Part shown: positions 10,776 to 23,589 of the stretch, one piece after another
How positions within the stretch are numbered: the stretch's first letter is position 1
How the letters are laid out: each line of letters starts with the position of its first letter
DNA from: Phellopilus nigrolimitatus
Taxonomy: Eukaryota > Basidiomycota > Agaricomycetes > Hymenochaetales > Hymenochaetaceae
Direction of reading: 5' to 3'
DNA: 64,000 nt
NCBI GenBank assembly: GCA_021029095.1
Contig: JAJOHG010000088.1
Location: forward strand, 47,637 to 111,636
Translations under genes and position numbers: made by a program
The notes under the pieces: model-generated
The model's database searches: none
What the model saw: only the letters and a program-made list of their open reading frames with translations
Told to the model about the DNA's origin: nothing

Positions 10776-12560
10776 CCCCATTATGACTATCCGAAAAGAA
10801 AGCAGAGTGGGACGCGAGAGCGGTCGGGGCGTAGGCCTGTTTATAAGTGCAGGCTGGTATGTCAATGTCTAGTCACTACTTGCATCAGGAAGTTTTGTCT
10901 GGACATCACAGACTCGCAGTTTGTATATGGGCGTGGGTGGGAACGAACTAACAGAGGCGCGTCTGGAAAGACGTTTTGGTTTCAGTGGACAAATCTGTTT
11001 TGGAAGGCGCTGATGTCACCTCGCAGCACCTCGCCTTTTTTTCGCTATTCCAAATTCTGCTCTGTACGACTATTCGCGACTATGTCCTCGTTTGTTTATG
11101 TGCTGTGCTATCAGAGCGGTCTCACTTGCTTGGTACCTAGTCCAACATCGTTTTTTCTTGTGTCTGGAAACGTCTACCACCACCCGCCATTCGTTCTGGT
11201 CTATCGCTTTATCTCGTTTTGTCTCAGCTCAGCTGACTCCATTCGAATGTACAGTGCTCGGAGTTACAATGTTCGATCTTGCGTCAACTGCGAGTCCAAC
11301 CTCTCAGCCATCTTCAACTCTGAAATTTGAGATTTGTGCACAGGCTCTCTCGGGAAACTGCGCACGTTGACATGCAGATTGGATCTGGGTACCATACCAG
11401 GTTTCTACTGGTCGTCCGCACCGGGTTTTGATGGTCGCGCTATTCCCCGACGCTACAAACTCCTCACTGACTCTCTTCGGGGAAGGCGAGGTTAGCCACT
11501 ATGTTTAAACCAAATGTTCTCCGATGACCTGAAACCAGCTCCTCTTGGTTTCGAACTTCAATACAAGTCCGATTTCCTTTAATGATGAGAGACGATCGGT
11601 TGTTCGTTCATTTTTCCTAGAATTCAATGAAAGTGATAAGTTCGCATCAAGCAGCTGCTTGAGCTCCGTGTCGGAGTCGGAAAACCGATAAGGATTGTAT
11701 GGTCACCTGTATAGACCCGCTCGGCTTCACGTACGTCTTTCAGCTTTCCTGACACGTTTCCGCTCATTCATCAAACATTTTCGCAAACCGCATTATTAAC
11801 GCGAAGTGAGGACTGAACATACAGGACAAATGATGCATGTCAGATCGTCGACTATAGCCCTTCTGAGAAGCTTGAACCCTCAATGCTTTCTTGGGCGCCT
11901 AGCTGAATTAATAATTCATGCTTTTAATGGACGCCTTATGCACATTTAACTCGCGAAAATGGCGAAATCTCTGCGTCTAAATTCCCAAAAAGGAGGACGA
12001 GTCTTTCTCACCGGTTTCTTCGTCCTGCACTCTTTTTCTGCTTTCCCTATGTGTCTGGCGGCAGGATTCGACAATTCCTCATTACCGTAAATGATAGTCG
12101 CGCGTTCCAGTTTCATGTGTCCAAGCTATCAACTGCACGAAGTGCGGCGTCGAATGCCGTGCGGTATTATTCAATTCAAGCCGAACGGTTATGGGTAATT
12201 CATAATCCTTATGAGGATCTATTCAAATGTCTTTGAACGATGCCTCGCTATAATCCACCTTTCCATGCCCCAAGGCAACTTCGACGCCCGCGATAATCTT
12301 GGGCAATCGAGTATTGGACTAACTCGAAGCGTGCCTCGGGCGCTGTATTCGCACTATCTCTCCATGCTTGGAGGTGGACTTATGATCGATCCAATCAGTT
12401 GCTTTATGCAGAGCTATACTGCTGTAGGACGGCACAAGCGACGATCGGCCACATGTAGTCACCGCTCATTGCAACGAACCCGCCCTGTAATGTACGCGCA
12501 CAGTATATCATCCGGCTTCTCAGGTTAGGATTAGTCGCAAAGATGGACAAACAGCTCCTA
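10776..12560. other. Gene-poor stretch
   Basis: No recognisable gene. A 187-codon open frame (10767-11330) has no domain, no homology I recognise and a Ser/Phe-rich composition typical of chance frames. Confidence 0.4.
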
Positions 12561-12567
12561 GGAAACG

Positions 12568-12575
12568 CATAAAAG
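12568..12575 (+). promoter_or_regulatory. TATA-like box of the small secreted peptide gene
   Basis: CATAAAAG lies 82 bases upstream of the ATG at 12657, followed by a CT-rich leader (CTTCATTCTCC). This spacing fits a strong fungal core promoter. Confidence 0.5.
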
Positions 12576-12656
12576 GCTTCAGTCCGTCGTCTTCATTCTC
12601 CAGTTCTTTGTTCTCAGACTATCCAGCCTCATATATTACCGGAAAATACGCAAACG

Positions 12657-12886
12657 ATGTTGTCATTCTACAAAGTCCTCATCGCACTCACCTTCGTGGC
12701 GGCTGCGCATGCACAAATCGCCTTACCCATCACTTCCTTGCTCCCTTCCTTGCTCCCTTCTGTTACTATTGATACGCCGATCGTAGTAAGTCATAATCTT
12801 TTTAGTTGACGGTAACATATTGAGAAACTTCGTAATGGGACGTTACTTTACTTATTTCTCCTTAGGATGTCACTTTAAGGGCATGA
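12657..12886 (+). CDS. Small secreted peptide, 49 residues
   Basis: Two exons (12657-12785 and 12866-12886) join in phase 0 across a GTAAGT...TTAG intron of 80 nt. The product starts MLSFYKVLIALTFVAAAHA, a textbook signal peptide with cleavage expected after AHA, then QIALPITSLLPSLLPSVTID and a short tail ending VTLRA. The mature peptide would be about 30 residues with no Cys and a repeated SLLPSLLPS motif. A TATA-like box sits at the expected distance. The second exon is the least certain part; a different acceptor would change the last six residues. The function is unknown; basidiomycetes encode many such peptides. Confidence 0.55.
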
Positions 12887-14074
12887 GCGACCTATCATTC
12901 TTCCCTGAAGATATATAAGGTTGAGTAATTGAAATGTATGTACCTCTAGGCTCGCCGTTGCCATATTCTCTTTCAAATCTTGCCGTCTTGGAGTTCTGAC
13001 GATTGCTTCTTAGGGAATCTCGTGCGCTCCTGCGATAACAAGTTTTGGAACGGTTGAAATATTTAATTGACTGTACTGGCCAGTACTGCGTCTTGTGAAA
13101 TGTTGAATGAATGATCTTGAACTACGAATTGCTCTTTTATTGTGCACTTCAAGCGTTTCTGATAAAAGAGTCGTGAGTTTTTCGCAAACTTTGCAGAAGG
13201 GAGGAAGGAGCACTTGACGAACAAGACACGCTTTGTGGCGCGTAAAGGTTTAACTCAAGGTCACGTCCAAACTCCGACAACAGTCCAGCATCCAATCAGC
13301 ATGACTTGACAATTAAGGCCGCTCCAAGTTATGCTGAGGAGGAAACTGTTGTACATGCAGACTTTTTTCACTTTTTCTCTTGCTTAACGACTTCTGCAAT
13401 TTGTAAGTACTGCATATATCAGAGAAGATACAAGCTCGGCGACGAGACTCTTACTAAACGATCAGATGAAAGTAGATCAACTGCGCTGCGCTGCGAACTG
13501 AAGCAGATTGTAAAAAGAAACCATTCTGCGGCATGAACATGTTAAGAAGAGGGCCGCAAGATTTATGTAATACAGGAGGGGGAAACCAAAGATAAAACCC
13601 AGGGAAATTGAGATTGCGGGCGTGGATATGCCATCCCAAGTACAAGAGAAAAGATAAACCTGCTACTATATACCGTAAACGATACCTATGCATGCGTGAT
13701 AAGTCCGTGTTTGTGTTTACAAAACAAAGAAAAACAGGGTTTGAGGAGACGTTGGATAAGTTATGGGTAAGGCTGGACGTAGAGGACCAGCATGCAGGGT
13801 GAAAGAAAAATAAAGAAAGGGACAGAGAAGACAGTGCGAACGAGAATAACAGGTACAATCTCCAGACAGCGAGCGGAAAACAGAGCAAGACAAGAAAGCG
13901 ACCGAAAGGAACCATAAAAACCATAAGAATGTTGAATCATCGAGGGCATGCCTCCGATGTCAGACCCGAAAGAAAAGCGATACCCCGCAGTTGACCATCA
14001 ATTGAAAAAGAGAAGTGAAGAAGATAGTAGACTAAGTACGTGCTTTTCATGAGTACGTGTTTTTCATGAGATCG
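12887..14074. other. Intergenic; probable 3' flank of the histidine kinase
   Basis: A 156-codon minus-strand open frame at 13454-13924 is extremely Leu/Phe/Ser rich and lies downstream of the histidine kinase stop. I read it as untranslated flank rather than a gene. Confidence 0.4.
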
Positions 14075-17000
14075 TTACTGCAGAAGTGGCGAGCCTTGCC
14101 GTGAAGTTGGTCTATTCTTTTTGCGCTGACCTGCGATGATCAGCATTGACTTCAGGCTGCTCTCAAAGACGGGCTTGGTGAGCACACTGAAGAAATTCCA
14201 TCAGAAGATGCCCATTTACGAAAGAAGGCCGATATATACCGATTAGCTCCAGCATCGAGGTACTCTTGCTGATCAGACAGGAGCGCATTGCCTAAAAAAA
14301 TATTCAATAATCCGTCTATAATGAGTACGAATTGAACTCACCTGTGACACCAACAACCAAATCCTTGCGTTCGAGAGACCTCAAAACAGAGACGGTGTCT
14401 AAGCCAGACATAACCGGCTAACAAACGCGAGTCAGTCAGACACAACCATCTGACGCTATGCCTACGCACCATCTGATTATCTAGGAACACCAGGTCAAAC
14501 AAGTAAACATGTTTCTGACCAGATTTCTGTTCGCGCTCCAGGGGAAGAGGTGGAAGACCCGGCGGCATTCCCGGCTCTGCAGAAAGAACGCCAGGCGGAA
14601 TTACACCGTCGAGGATCTTTTCCAGTGCAATCCTGCCGTTCTCCGCGACTGTGACCATGCACCCCAGGCGCGTCAGCATGCGCGACATCAGCGTGCGCGT
14701 GATCGGCTCGTCGTCTACAACTAGCACGTGTAGGCCTTGGCCGGGGAGAGCGGAATGCGAGAGATGAACGGATGACTCGGGTGCGGGTTCAATGGGCGAC
14801 TGTGGGAAGCTCGAGGGACCTGTTAAGGACGGAGAGGGCGGCGAGGGCGGAAGCACACTGAGCGGGTCCCCTTCATGAAGGTCATACACTGTGTCCCCGC
14901 TGAGCGTCTTGTTCGAAGGCTGAGTACCCACATCGGAGCCTGCCACCTGTGGCGGCGTCGCCGGAATCACGCAGAACGCCGGTGCCGGCGATGGCGGCGC
15001 ATAGCCGAACTTCGGTTTCGGCTGCGACGCGAGTTCGAACATCCCGCGTTGGTCCATGACGTTCTTCAGCGCGCGTTCAGACGCGGATCGTTGGTGCACG
15101 GATGCGTCACGCTCGTGAGCGGGAGTCAAGGGAGTCCCGTTATTAGTGCCGGGCACCATCGTTGACGGCGTGTCGCCCTCGCCCATCGCACGCGCAAACT
15201 TGAGGTCTTCAAGCCCGAGCGCGAGCTCACGTTCACCATCGGTATAGTCTGAGTCTTCATGCATCATGTCTGGTCGGCCGTTGGTATTATTGATGGCCTT
15301 CTCGCCAATTCCCAGAGCTATTGAACGAGTGGCACTGAGCTAAACTGTTTCGGAAAAGGAGAGAAGAAACGAGCTTACGAAGCTCAACCCAGAATGTGCT
15401 TCCTTCGCCCAACTTGCTCTTGACTCCCAGACGCCCTCCACTGAGCTTGACAATCCGGCGCACGAGCGCGAGGCCGAGGCCAGTCCCCTTTCCACCCTGG
15501 TACTTTCCGATCTTAGAAAAAAGCTGCATCAGCAAAACATACTCGAAGACAGCGCGATACATAAAGTTACCTCTGTCTGCACGTATGGACTACCCATTTG
15601 CTGTGTGTCAGCATTGAAAGAAATACGAAACAGAAAGGTCTACGTACCTGAAAAGCTTGTTATCCACCAGGTCCCGCGCACGAATCCCGACGCCCGTGTC
15701 GTGCACCTCGATGCGCACGACGATGCGGTCGAGCGCGTTCAGGTCGAGCGAGTCGTGCCGCACGAGCTGTGCCACCGAGAGCGGTGTGAAGGGCACGGCT
15801 GCGGCTGCAGGAAGCCCGCCCTTCTCCGCCATGTCGAGCGCATCGCCCTCCACAATTCGGACGTCTTGCGTGCTCTTGTCTCTGGTCCGCGACCGCTCCT
15901 TGTTCTTCCGGCTCGACAGGCGCCGCCACGGCAAGAGAGGTCTTGGCGCCGGACGCGAGGTGCGGTTCTCCGTCGGACCGACAGGGGCAGCCTCGCTTCT
16001 GCTCTCGCCGTCGTTCGATTGCACAGCCCATTCTCGATCTTCCTTCTTACTCTCACTTGCCACACAGTTCAACACGCCTACTTCCTCTATCTCAACCTCT
16101 CCATCCGCATCCACAGCACCGCTTACCGTCCGCGCCGAGCCCATGACCGAGGGTAGCAGAGGCAGCACGAGGCGCGTCACGATCCGAATCTGGCCGCCGG
16201 CGGGCGTGAACTTACACGCGTTGCTCGCGAGGTTGTTCACAATCTGGCGCAGGCGCATCTCGTCGCCCAGAACAAGCCCGTCCGCGTCTGCGCGTGCGGC
16301 GAGTTCCGCTGCAATCGCCGCGGCGTCATGGCCTTGCGCAGCCAGTGACGCGCGCCGCGCGATCTGATCAATGTTCCTGTCGAGCTCGGCTTCGACTGTC
16401 AGCCCGCGTGCGGAGGCGCCCAGCCTGAGCGTACTAAGGATGGAGCGGATAGTCTGATGCTGTTCACGAAGTCAGTGATCTGGCACCTTTCAGAATAATT
16501 CAGACTTACCATGTTGTATGGCATCTTCACCGTAGAGAAGCGACCCGAGTCGAGGCGGTCGAAATCTAGCACGTCGTTCAGCACTGAAGAGAGTAATATC
16601 TGTAGGTCAGTAAGAGATCTGATAAAAAAAGCCGAAATTATAGCGCGCCTTTTGACATCATGTTCAAGCTCCCATTAAGCGCGGACCACTCTATCTCATG
16701 TGTCTTCGCGAGCGAACTCGTCGCGTCGACATTTTGCACCGCGAGCACTGCCAGTCCGAGAAAATATTGTCAATTAAAGCCTTTAGAAAAAAGGAAAAAC
16801 AATAAAAGAAAAGGACATGTACGCACGTGCAGAGTTGAGCGGGACGCGGACCTCATGGAAGACGTAGCTCGTGAGGCGGCGCTTCGAGTCGCTCGCCTTG
16901 CGCTCATTTACCTGCGCCTTCTGCGTCGCGCGGTACTGCATCTTGAGCTGCGCGCGGAGGGAGAAGTTGCGGCGCTCCGACTATGAGGTGTTAAAGCGGT

Positions 17001-18650
17001 CAGCACGAAAAAATATAAATAGATAGTGTGGAGAAGATTACGGAGAACGACGTACCGCCTCGCGCTTATAGTGGATGTACAGCAGGAAGAAGTGGAAGAG
17101 CAGCATGTCGATGATGTCTGCTGACAGTTAGCAGCGTCACGGAAGGAAAAAGAGAAAACAACGTACTCCGCGTGTAAGAACTGTGTTCCGGGAGGATAAG
17201 GATACACTGACCGTTGGCATAGTGAGTCAATATATTTTTAATAGTCGTCGTTGAACGCGTGCTTACATTCAGGATGAAGAAAGCAAGCGCTCCTAGTGCA
17301 TTCCCGATGCGCGACTGGCGCAGACCGAACATGGCAATTGCAGGGAGCCCAATCGCGAAGCTAAGTGCCCAAGATTAGCACGCTACAAACCCACGAAACA
17401 TAAAAAGAATAACCGCACAAGAACATAGTGACAAAATCCCGCCCGCCGCATTCTATGCGCCCATGGAGTATGCTGTGCGAGCCGTAGAAGTTGCATGCGA
17501 ACATGAAGGACGTGTTGTAAATTGACCAGCTCCAGACAGTGACGACCAGGTAGGCCTGATAGAGGACCGGGTGCCTATGCGGCAAGTCGTAAATGACGAA
17601 AAATGGAAGCGGTATCGTAATAAAAGGGCAGACGCCGTAGTAGAAGATGTTATCAGAGATTGAGAAGGGCCGCACGCCGAGTCCAAGGACAAGCAGCCAG
17701 TTGATGATAAAGAACAGCGAAGAGTACATCCCAAGCGTCTTGGAAAACCACCACGTCTCGCGGCGACTGGAAGCACAATCAGTCTTGCTCAGAAGTGAAA
17801 AAAGCTTGATCATCACTCACTAGTCGTTTTCTGTCTTCTCCTCAACAAAATGCAAGGCGAAGAAGTGGTAAACCATCGGGAAGAGACGCCAGCGGAAGAA
17901 AACGAAGATGAAATTCGAATCCCATGATCCATCTGTGTGCTGCGTGTCACCAGTTCCGAACGATGTTGTGCGCGTCTTGTTGGATTCGTCCTTGCCGTTC
18001 AAGGAGTGCGAGCGCCTGGGCGGCTCCAAATCGTGCTCACTGGGCACCGAGTTTACACTTGTGCCCAGCTCGTTGTCGACGACCACCTCGTCCACCTCCG
18101 CACCGTCGTCGAGATCATCCTCGGCGGCAGTACCATATCCAATCGTGAGGCGGTGCTGCGAGCGCGAACTGTCCGTCGACTCGCCCGTACCGTCAAGCAA
18201 CGACTCAGAGAATGCACTGCCTGTACCGAGCCGCTGCTTGAAGCGTGCCCAGCGCACGCGCAATGCGCCGCCCTTGATGCGCGCACTTTTCGTCCCATTT
18301 CCCCCGGCTGTGCCGTTGCGTGCACGGCTCTGGCTGCGCGTCGCAACCTCGCCGCCGTGTCGCACATTGTGTATCAGATCCATCACCGTCTCGTGCTCCT
18401 CCAGTTTTTCCTCGCGCTCACGCCGACGACTCTTTTTCGCCCTCGGGGGAGCCATCGACGCCATGACGGGCAGCGGGAGCTCGACTGAGTGCCTGACGCT
18501 GTCGCTGCCTGCAGCAACGACGGACAGCTTGGTAAGATCACCAGGAGCACGTTCGTGCCAGCGGCCTTGCTTCTTCGTCTTCGACCATGAAGTGGAGGCC
18601 TTGACAGCCTGAGCATCGTCGCGACCACCGTCGTTCTCAGCGTTCGGCAT
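14075..18650 (-). CDS. Membrane-bound hybrid histidine kinase
   Basis: A phosphorelay sensor of about 1,250 residues in ~14 exons. The N-terminal ~250 residues are hydrophilic and Ser/Arg rich. Exons at 17.8-17.06 kb then encode several transmembrane helices (IINWLLVLGLGV, AIAMFGLRQSRIG, IDMLLFHFFLLYIH). The HisKA H-box FHEVRVPLNSA has its phospho-acceptor His at 16854-16856. The HATPase N-box QIVNNLASNACKFTP, G1 HDTGVGI and G2 GGKGTGLGLALV follow. A long Pro/Ser linker leads to a receiver domain (VLVVDDEPITRTLMSRML, phospho-Asp in FLDNQ, TKPVFESS) and the stop at 14075-14077. Junctions near 16655 and 17265 do not fit canonical GT-AG phases, so a non-GT donor or a one-base error is possible. 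No other relay gene is nearby. Confidence 0.88.
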
Positions 18651-20384
18651 CCCGCTGGACGTCGTTGGTGGAGGAGTCCGGTGTCGGCAACGTCGAAGGT
18701 GAAGGCGAAAGTCGTGCCCGGAAGCCGAGAGAAATAAGGCAAGATTTGCAATGGATTTCTTCCATCCGTGAGAACGTTCTATTAAATTCTAGGCCTCGAT
18801 CGGGAGAAACGGACGTAATAGCATTCAGGTACATTTTCCTTACTAGTACATGTGTTTTTAGGTGAGACATTCTCACGCCACGAATCGCACATGAAGAGGA
18901 GTGGGTCGGGAGTGGGAGAGATGAAGTCGTCGGAAATTTTTACAAAATCTAGAGTTCGCACTGCAATAACACAGGATCAAGTAAGCAGAGGAGCAGCCTC
19001 GACCTGTAAGTAAGTGTTGATAGCGTCAGCGACTGCTACAACTCACCTTTTTTCCCGAGCCGAAGCCGACACAGATGCAGGAAGGAGTCTTAGTTATCAA
19101 CATTCACATAGTCATAGTCATCACATGAACGGTTCTTTCAAATTTCCGACCCCAAACGCGGCTCAATTAGCTGGCAGTTTGCATATCGTGTTCATGGAGT
19201 CTTCAGGAAGCGAACAAATGTCTGATTGCCAACTTCCGCCATACACGTAGAGGAAGTCAAGAACCAAGAGGAACTTCCTTAATGACTCAACTTCACCCTC
19301 CTCCATGGGAGGCAGCCGAAACCCAGCATTATGCCGGGATGCGGTCGAGATCTAGCAGAGGACTGGTTTGGAATTCAGAACAAGTTAGTATGCCAACATG
19401 CCCGTCTGATGAGGGCTCCCAAAATAACCGGTAGTTCGTACGCTTTAGAACTTTTGATTCGTATATTCGGAAGAAGTTGCGCTCGGAGTGATAGAGGATC
19501 ACCGCCTGGAATACTCTGAGTATCTGAAGTCCTGCGAACGACCGGAATTAGAAGTGGGAAAATAAATGTAATGCCCGTTTTCAGACCCAGGAAGAAGCAA
19601 TATGTACATGTACACGTATTTGAACCCGAAAGCCAATATTGGGCAGCTCAGCGAGCGTGGTTCGAGTCGCGTACAGTAGTAATTTCTTTCTTCTGTCCCA
19701 AGCCCTCAGAGACACGAACGTGCTTCAAATAGCGGGGAATCTAAATAAGATTTACTGATGAAGATCTCGGTGGTAGGCGTAAACGAAAACTAGATCCTGC
19801 TGCCACTCGTATAAGTCTTATCATGATGAGATGCATAGTGTACCTTCAAATACACTTAGGATGTTTCCGCATCTACCGGAACAACTTCCCGCGCTATTTG
19901 AGTCCCAAGAAGAAAGCGTCTCCTGATGCTGCGCTAGCGACCCCCTTCGTCGCATAAATGATTTAGAGCAGCAATAGAGGAGCTGATCAACCCCAACGTT
20001 CCATAACCTCTGTGAGCACTCTCTTCTTTGCACGTGAGAACAACATCAAGTCACCCCACCGCTTTAGGCCTCGAACACGAAGCTGAAACTTGCATACAGA
20101 CGAAGAAACCCAGAAAACGACGGCAGAGGGGCACCAGAGACACGAGCAGGGAGAACATTATACAAAGTGCGTTATCGCAACTAGCTGAGAAAAACAATAT
20201 TAATACGAAGAGGCGACGCGCGTCAGAACACAGCCAAAACAACAAGCACAAAGTAGAACTCACAAGTAGATCGCAGTCAAAGTCGGACGGCTGCGCCAGC
20301 GTGCGACCGAAGAGCTCCAAATCATAGTAAAATGAATGGCCTGCGCGAGGTCGAAAAACGCCAAACGTCCACGCAAGTTAGTAC
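18651..20384. other. Intergenic upstream of the histidine kinase
   Basis: This should contain the kinase promoter. I see no gene, tRNA or repeat in it. Short open frames lack support. Confidence 0.4.
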
Positions 20385-20439
20385 GCATATGGACAGTGAG
20401 GCAAACGCTGCCTTACAAGATGTGGGAAGTGGACGTTAG

Positions 20440-22080
20440 GGAAGGAAATAAGCCACTAGTTCGCCTGGCCAATGTATGTCCAGTTGATCATGTCCGGAAA
20501 CTCTGAATCGCTCGTCGACGCAGCAGACAAATCTAGATGCACTGTCCATGTTATCCAAGGTGATCTGGAAGCTCGTGCCTTTCCCAACCTGCGCAACAAT
20601 CTCCTTCGCGGAATCTGAGTGATCCGTCAGCACACTCTCTTCCCTTGATTACGAGAAATTTATCTCCATGAAAACAACGCACTAATGATGGCGCCAATGA
20701 ATCTTGAAAATGATGAGCTGCGAGACGACGAGGAACGCGAGGTAGCGCATGAAAACCGATCGGCCGAGACGCGAGCGCATTGTCGCGCCCTGGAAGGGTG
20801 AGAGCCGGCGCATGATAACAGAGAGGAACCTCCCGAACAGCACACCGACCGCGGACGGGAGCAAATCAGATGTGGTCGCGAACGTGTCGTGGCTCTCGCC
20901 CAACCACACGTTCAGTAAGCCGACGTACGCGGTCAACTGCGGGACAAGCATGAATGAGTGAGCCGCAGCAGATACGAGAAAAATACAAACAAACGTACAG
21001 ATGCGGTTCGCAAGGGAAGAGATAACAAAGTGCGGGATCATGTTGCAGAAGCACACAACAAGCAGGAAAAACTAGCCCAGTATCTTCTTGCTGATGATCT
21101 TTGCATCCGACTTGTTGAGGTTCTGCCAGATCTTTCAGCAGCGCAGTCTAAGCATCAAGCAAAAACGATATCATTTGAAAGGTAGCTAACAATATCCTCT
21201 ATGCTAGGCACCAACATCACGATCGCGCCGTGCGGCTTCTTCTCACGCAGCAAGCGCGCGATGATGTGTGCGAGCGGCATGGCCGTCATGGACGCGAACC
21301 CATAGTTCTCCGCCTTGCGTGTGTCGATCTCGTTGTGGTACGCCTTGATCAGCACCTCAGAGCGCTTGACCTTGCTACTGGAGCCATTGGCGGTCAACAG
21401 AATGACGCGGTAAGCGCACAGACGTACTTCTAGAAGTTTATTGCGTCGTACTTCTTCCCACCGATGCCAGGAAGTCGTCCTCGGTCAGCGTGTGGCGTTT
21501 CGCGCCGATCTTGTCATCCTTGAGGTGCCGTTCGAGCTCGCTTTCACGCCCGTGAACCGCGTCGCTGTGAAATTCGACAAAATTTAGCAGGCGGTCGACG
21601 TGCATGATTGTCGCGGGCACGGAACCCGCACCGATTCGAGGATGCTGCGGATGCCCTCGTCGATGTGGTACTTCCGCGGGACCTTGTGGACCACGAGCGT
21701 GCGCACGTAGAGCAGTTTACATATACTCGAGCGAGCGGATCCATATGAGCTGAAGTTGCACCATGTGCCGTCAGTTGACCCAGACGAAGTTGAAGACGTA
21801 TGTCGCGGCGACGTGGACGAAGAGCACCGAGCCCGAGACACCGCACAGCGTGAGCATGGAGAGCACGTCGTGCCCGGCAAATGTGACGTTTTTGAAGTTA
21901 TAGATGAGTTTACGGGGAGAGGGATCCCACATGTAAGGATCGCAATCGCGCCAGCGCAGCACGCACACAGAACGCGACTTGCATTGCAAAGTATGCGATG
22001 GACTGCAATTTGCACGCGTGGACACACGTGACGAGACACGCAGCGACTCACAACTGATCATCTTGTCCGGACTCCAGAGT
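20440..22080 (-). pseudogene. CSC1/OSCA-type cation channel (DUF221), copy A
   Basis: CSC1-like proteins are hyperosmolality-gated cation channels of the plasma membrane. In order on the minus strand there are remnants of TM1-2 (HDVLSMLTLCGVSGSVLFVH), the cytosolic domain (VPRKYHIDEGIRSILESVRV; RKAENYGFASMTAMPLAHII), and the pore region (VGVLFGRFLSVIMRRLSPFQ; SVFMRYLAFLVVSQLIIF). Fragments of AKEIVAQVGKGTSFQ follow at ~20.6 kb. In-frame stops at 21771-21773 (after FVWVN) and 21072-21074 (after KILG), plus frame changes near 21.65 and 21.7 kb, make it non-functional. The same two stops occur in copy B. Confidence 0.8.
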
Positions 22081-22329
22081 CTGCCTCCAAATACATCAGC
22101 GCTTATGGTTTAAAATATTTATGACACCCTGCTATCTGTGATGCTTTTTCATCTCTTGTAATCTTTGATTAACGGACTCGGAACCTGCTATGGGCGACTC
22201 GAAGACCCGCGACTGGACAGACGGAAAACGCAATATCCATTTCACAATTCGACCGTTGGCCTAGTACCGCTGGCTCCTTCTGTTTATCGGATATCACGGT
22301 TTCTCAATCAGATTTCAATGGCAACACAT

Positions 22330-22430
22330 CCTGTCTCCGATGATAGGATCTGAGATGCGCCGCAATTTGTTTTCTGGCTACTGCAATAACTTTTGCAAGT
22401 ACACTATAATTCTATCGGCGGAAGAAGTAT
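22330..22430 (+). repeat. ~100-bp dispersed repeat, copy 1 of 3
   Basis: A segment beginning TGTCTCCGATGATAGGATC and running through TTGTTTTCTGGCTACTGC recurs in direct orientation at ~25,498-25,606. Its start also recurs, inverted, in arm B at ~37,390-37,435. The 25.5-kb and 37.4-kb versions share a GGATCCGAACTCGCGAGATG stretch that is shortened here, so they are closer to each other. Confidence 0.65.
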
Positions 22431-22439
22431 GTGTTACCG

Positions 22440-23580
22440 CGTCTGGACAGGCAATCTCTCGTACTGCGCGTAACGTTATCCGACTTCGACGCCACAATGT
22501 TTCTGTACGATTGTGGATCTGACCGTGGTAATGAATGTAAGCGGGACGGCCATCCCTTTCTCCCGGGGCTCGTATAAACTCGAATAGCTTCCAGAGCTTC
22601 TTCGCGTACTGGAACTACTAGGTGAGGATACAAGAGTACAACAACATACGATTATCTCGCGCCATCTTAATCTACGGACTCATGCATTTCGACCACTCAC
22701 ATAATCGAAGACAGCACCACTACTTAAGCAAGCACAATTTGTGAACGTTCTAGTCTGACTGTCTCAAGCTGATGTACTGCACAAACGTATGAAATTTATC
22801 AGGCGGAAATCTTTATGTGCAAGTCTGGGTTGGTGATGTACAGGATAGAAGTCATTGTTACCACGCAGATAAGAAAAGAGCTTTGATGATCCTATTTACG
22901 AACGCATTGCCGGTAAGTATCTATTGTGCAGCACAGTTAGGAGGACGACTCTTACTGTTTTCCCGTGATAGTATCAATCAAAGAAGCTGGAACGGGAGAG
23001 ATAGAAAGGAACATTGTCCCTTTTTATAGCGAAACATATAACAATGTGATACGGAGGCGCATCAATCAATGTACTATGAAGCCAACAGACGTCGATAGAT
23101 TCTTCTTTTTATAAAAAGTTACGCATCATCTTTCCCGGGCAGATGAAGTGTCGGAGCTTTTACCGTTTGTCTATATTCAGTGTCAATGATCATCAAATGC
23201 TGCGAACTATGATTAACTCGTGTTATTTTCGTTTGGTAAAGAAGCCCGTATTAATAAATCTTATCAGGCCTTTCTTGTTTTCTTCGCTGGCTCACCACTA
23301 TAAATGCACCAGAAATCGTCTTGCTAGCACGACGTATCATCCCAACTTCCTGATCACCATTAAATTGGTCTCGAAACTTACAAAATGCACTCACTACGTG
23401 CTGACGCTGTGTCCGTTGATCCAAGCCTAGTGCCACCTTTTATATCGCAAATACATATTGAACAATACACTCAAGTTGCACTTGGAACTCTCTTGGTCTA
23501 TGATGCCCGTACGTTTAAACTCTGACTTGGTTTGTCATATAATACATGTTTTTAATTCATTATTAAAACCTTTAGTCACG
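22440..23580. other. Spacer within arm A
   Basis: An AT-rich spacer between the channel pseudogene and the DUF6533 gene. It aligns in part with 36.5-37.3 kb in arm B (for example TACTGAGTTCGAAACCGACAG-type motifs near 23.08 and 37.0 kb are only partly conserved). No gene is recognised. Confidence 0.35.
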
Positions 23581-23589
23581 ACTATGGAT

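Noticed and set aside
10767..11330. 187-codon plus-strand open frame
   Set aside because: Begins inside the decayed PAT1 region and runs through non-coding-like sequence without any recognisable motif.
13454..13924. Hydrophobic 156-codon minus-strand frame suggesting a membrane protein
   Set aside because: Composition is biased by a polypyrimidine-rich strand and it lies in the expected 3' flank of the histidine kinase.
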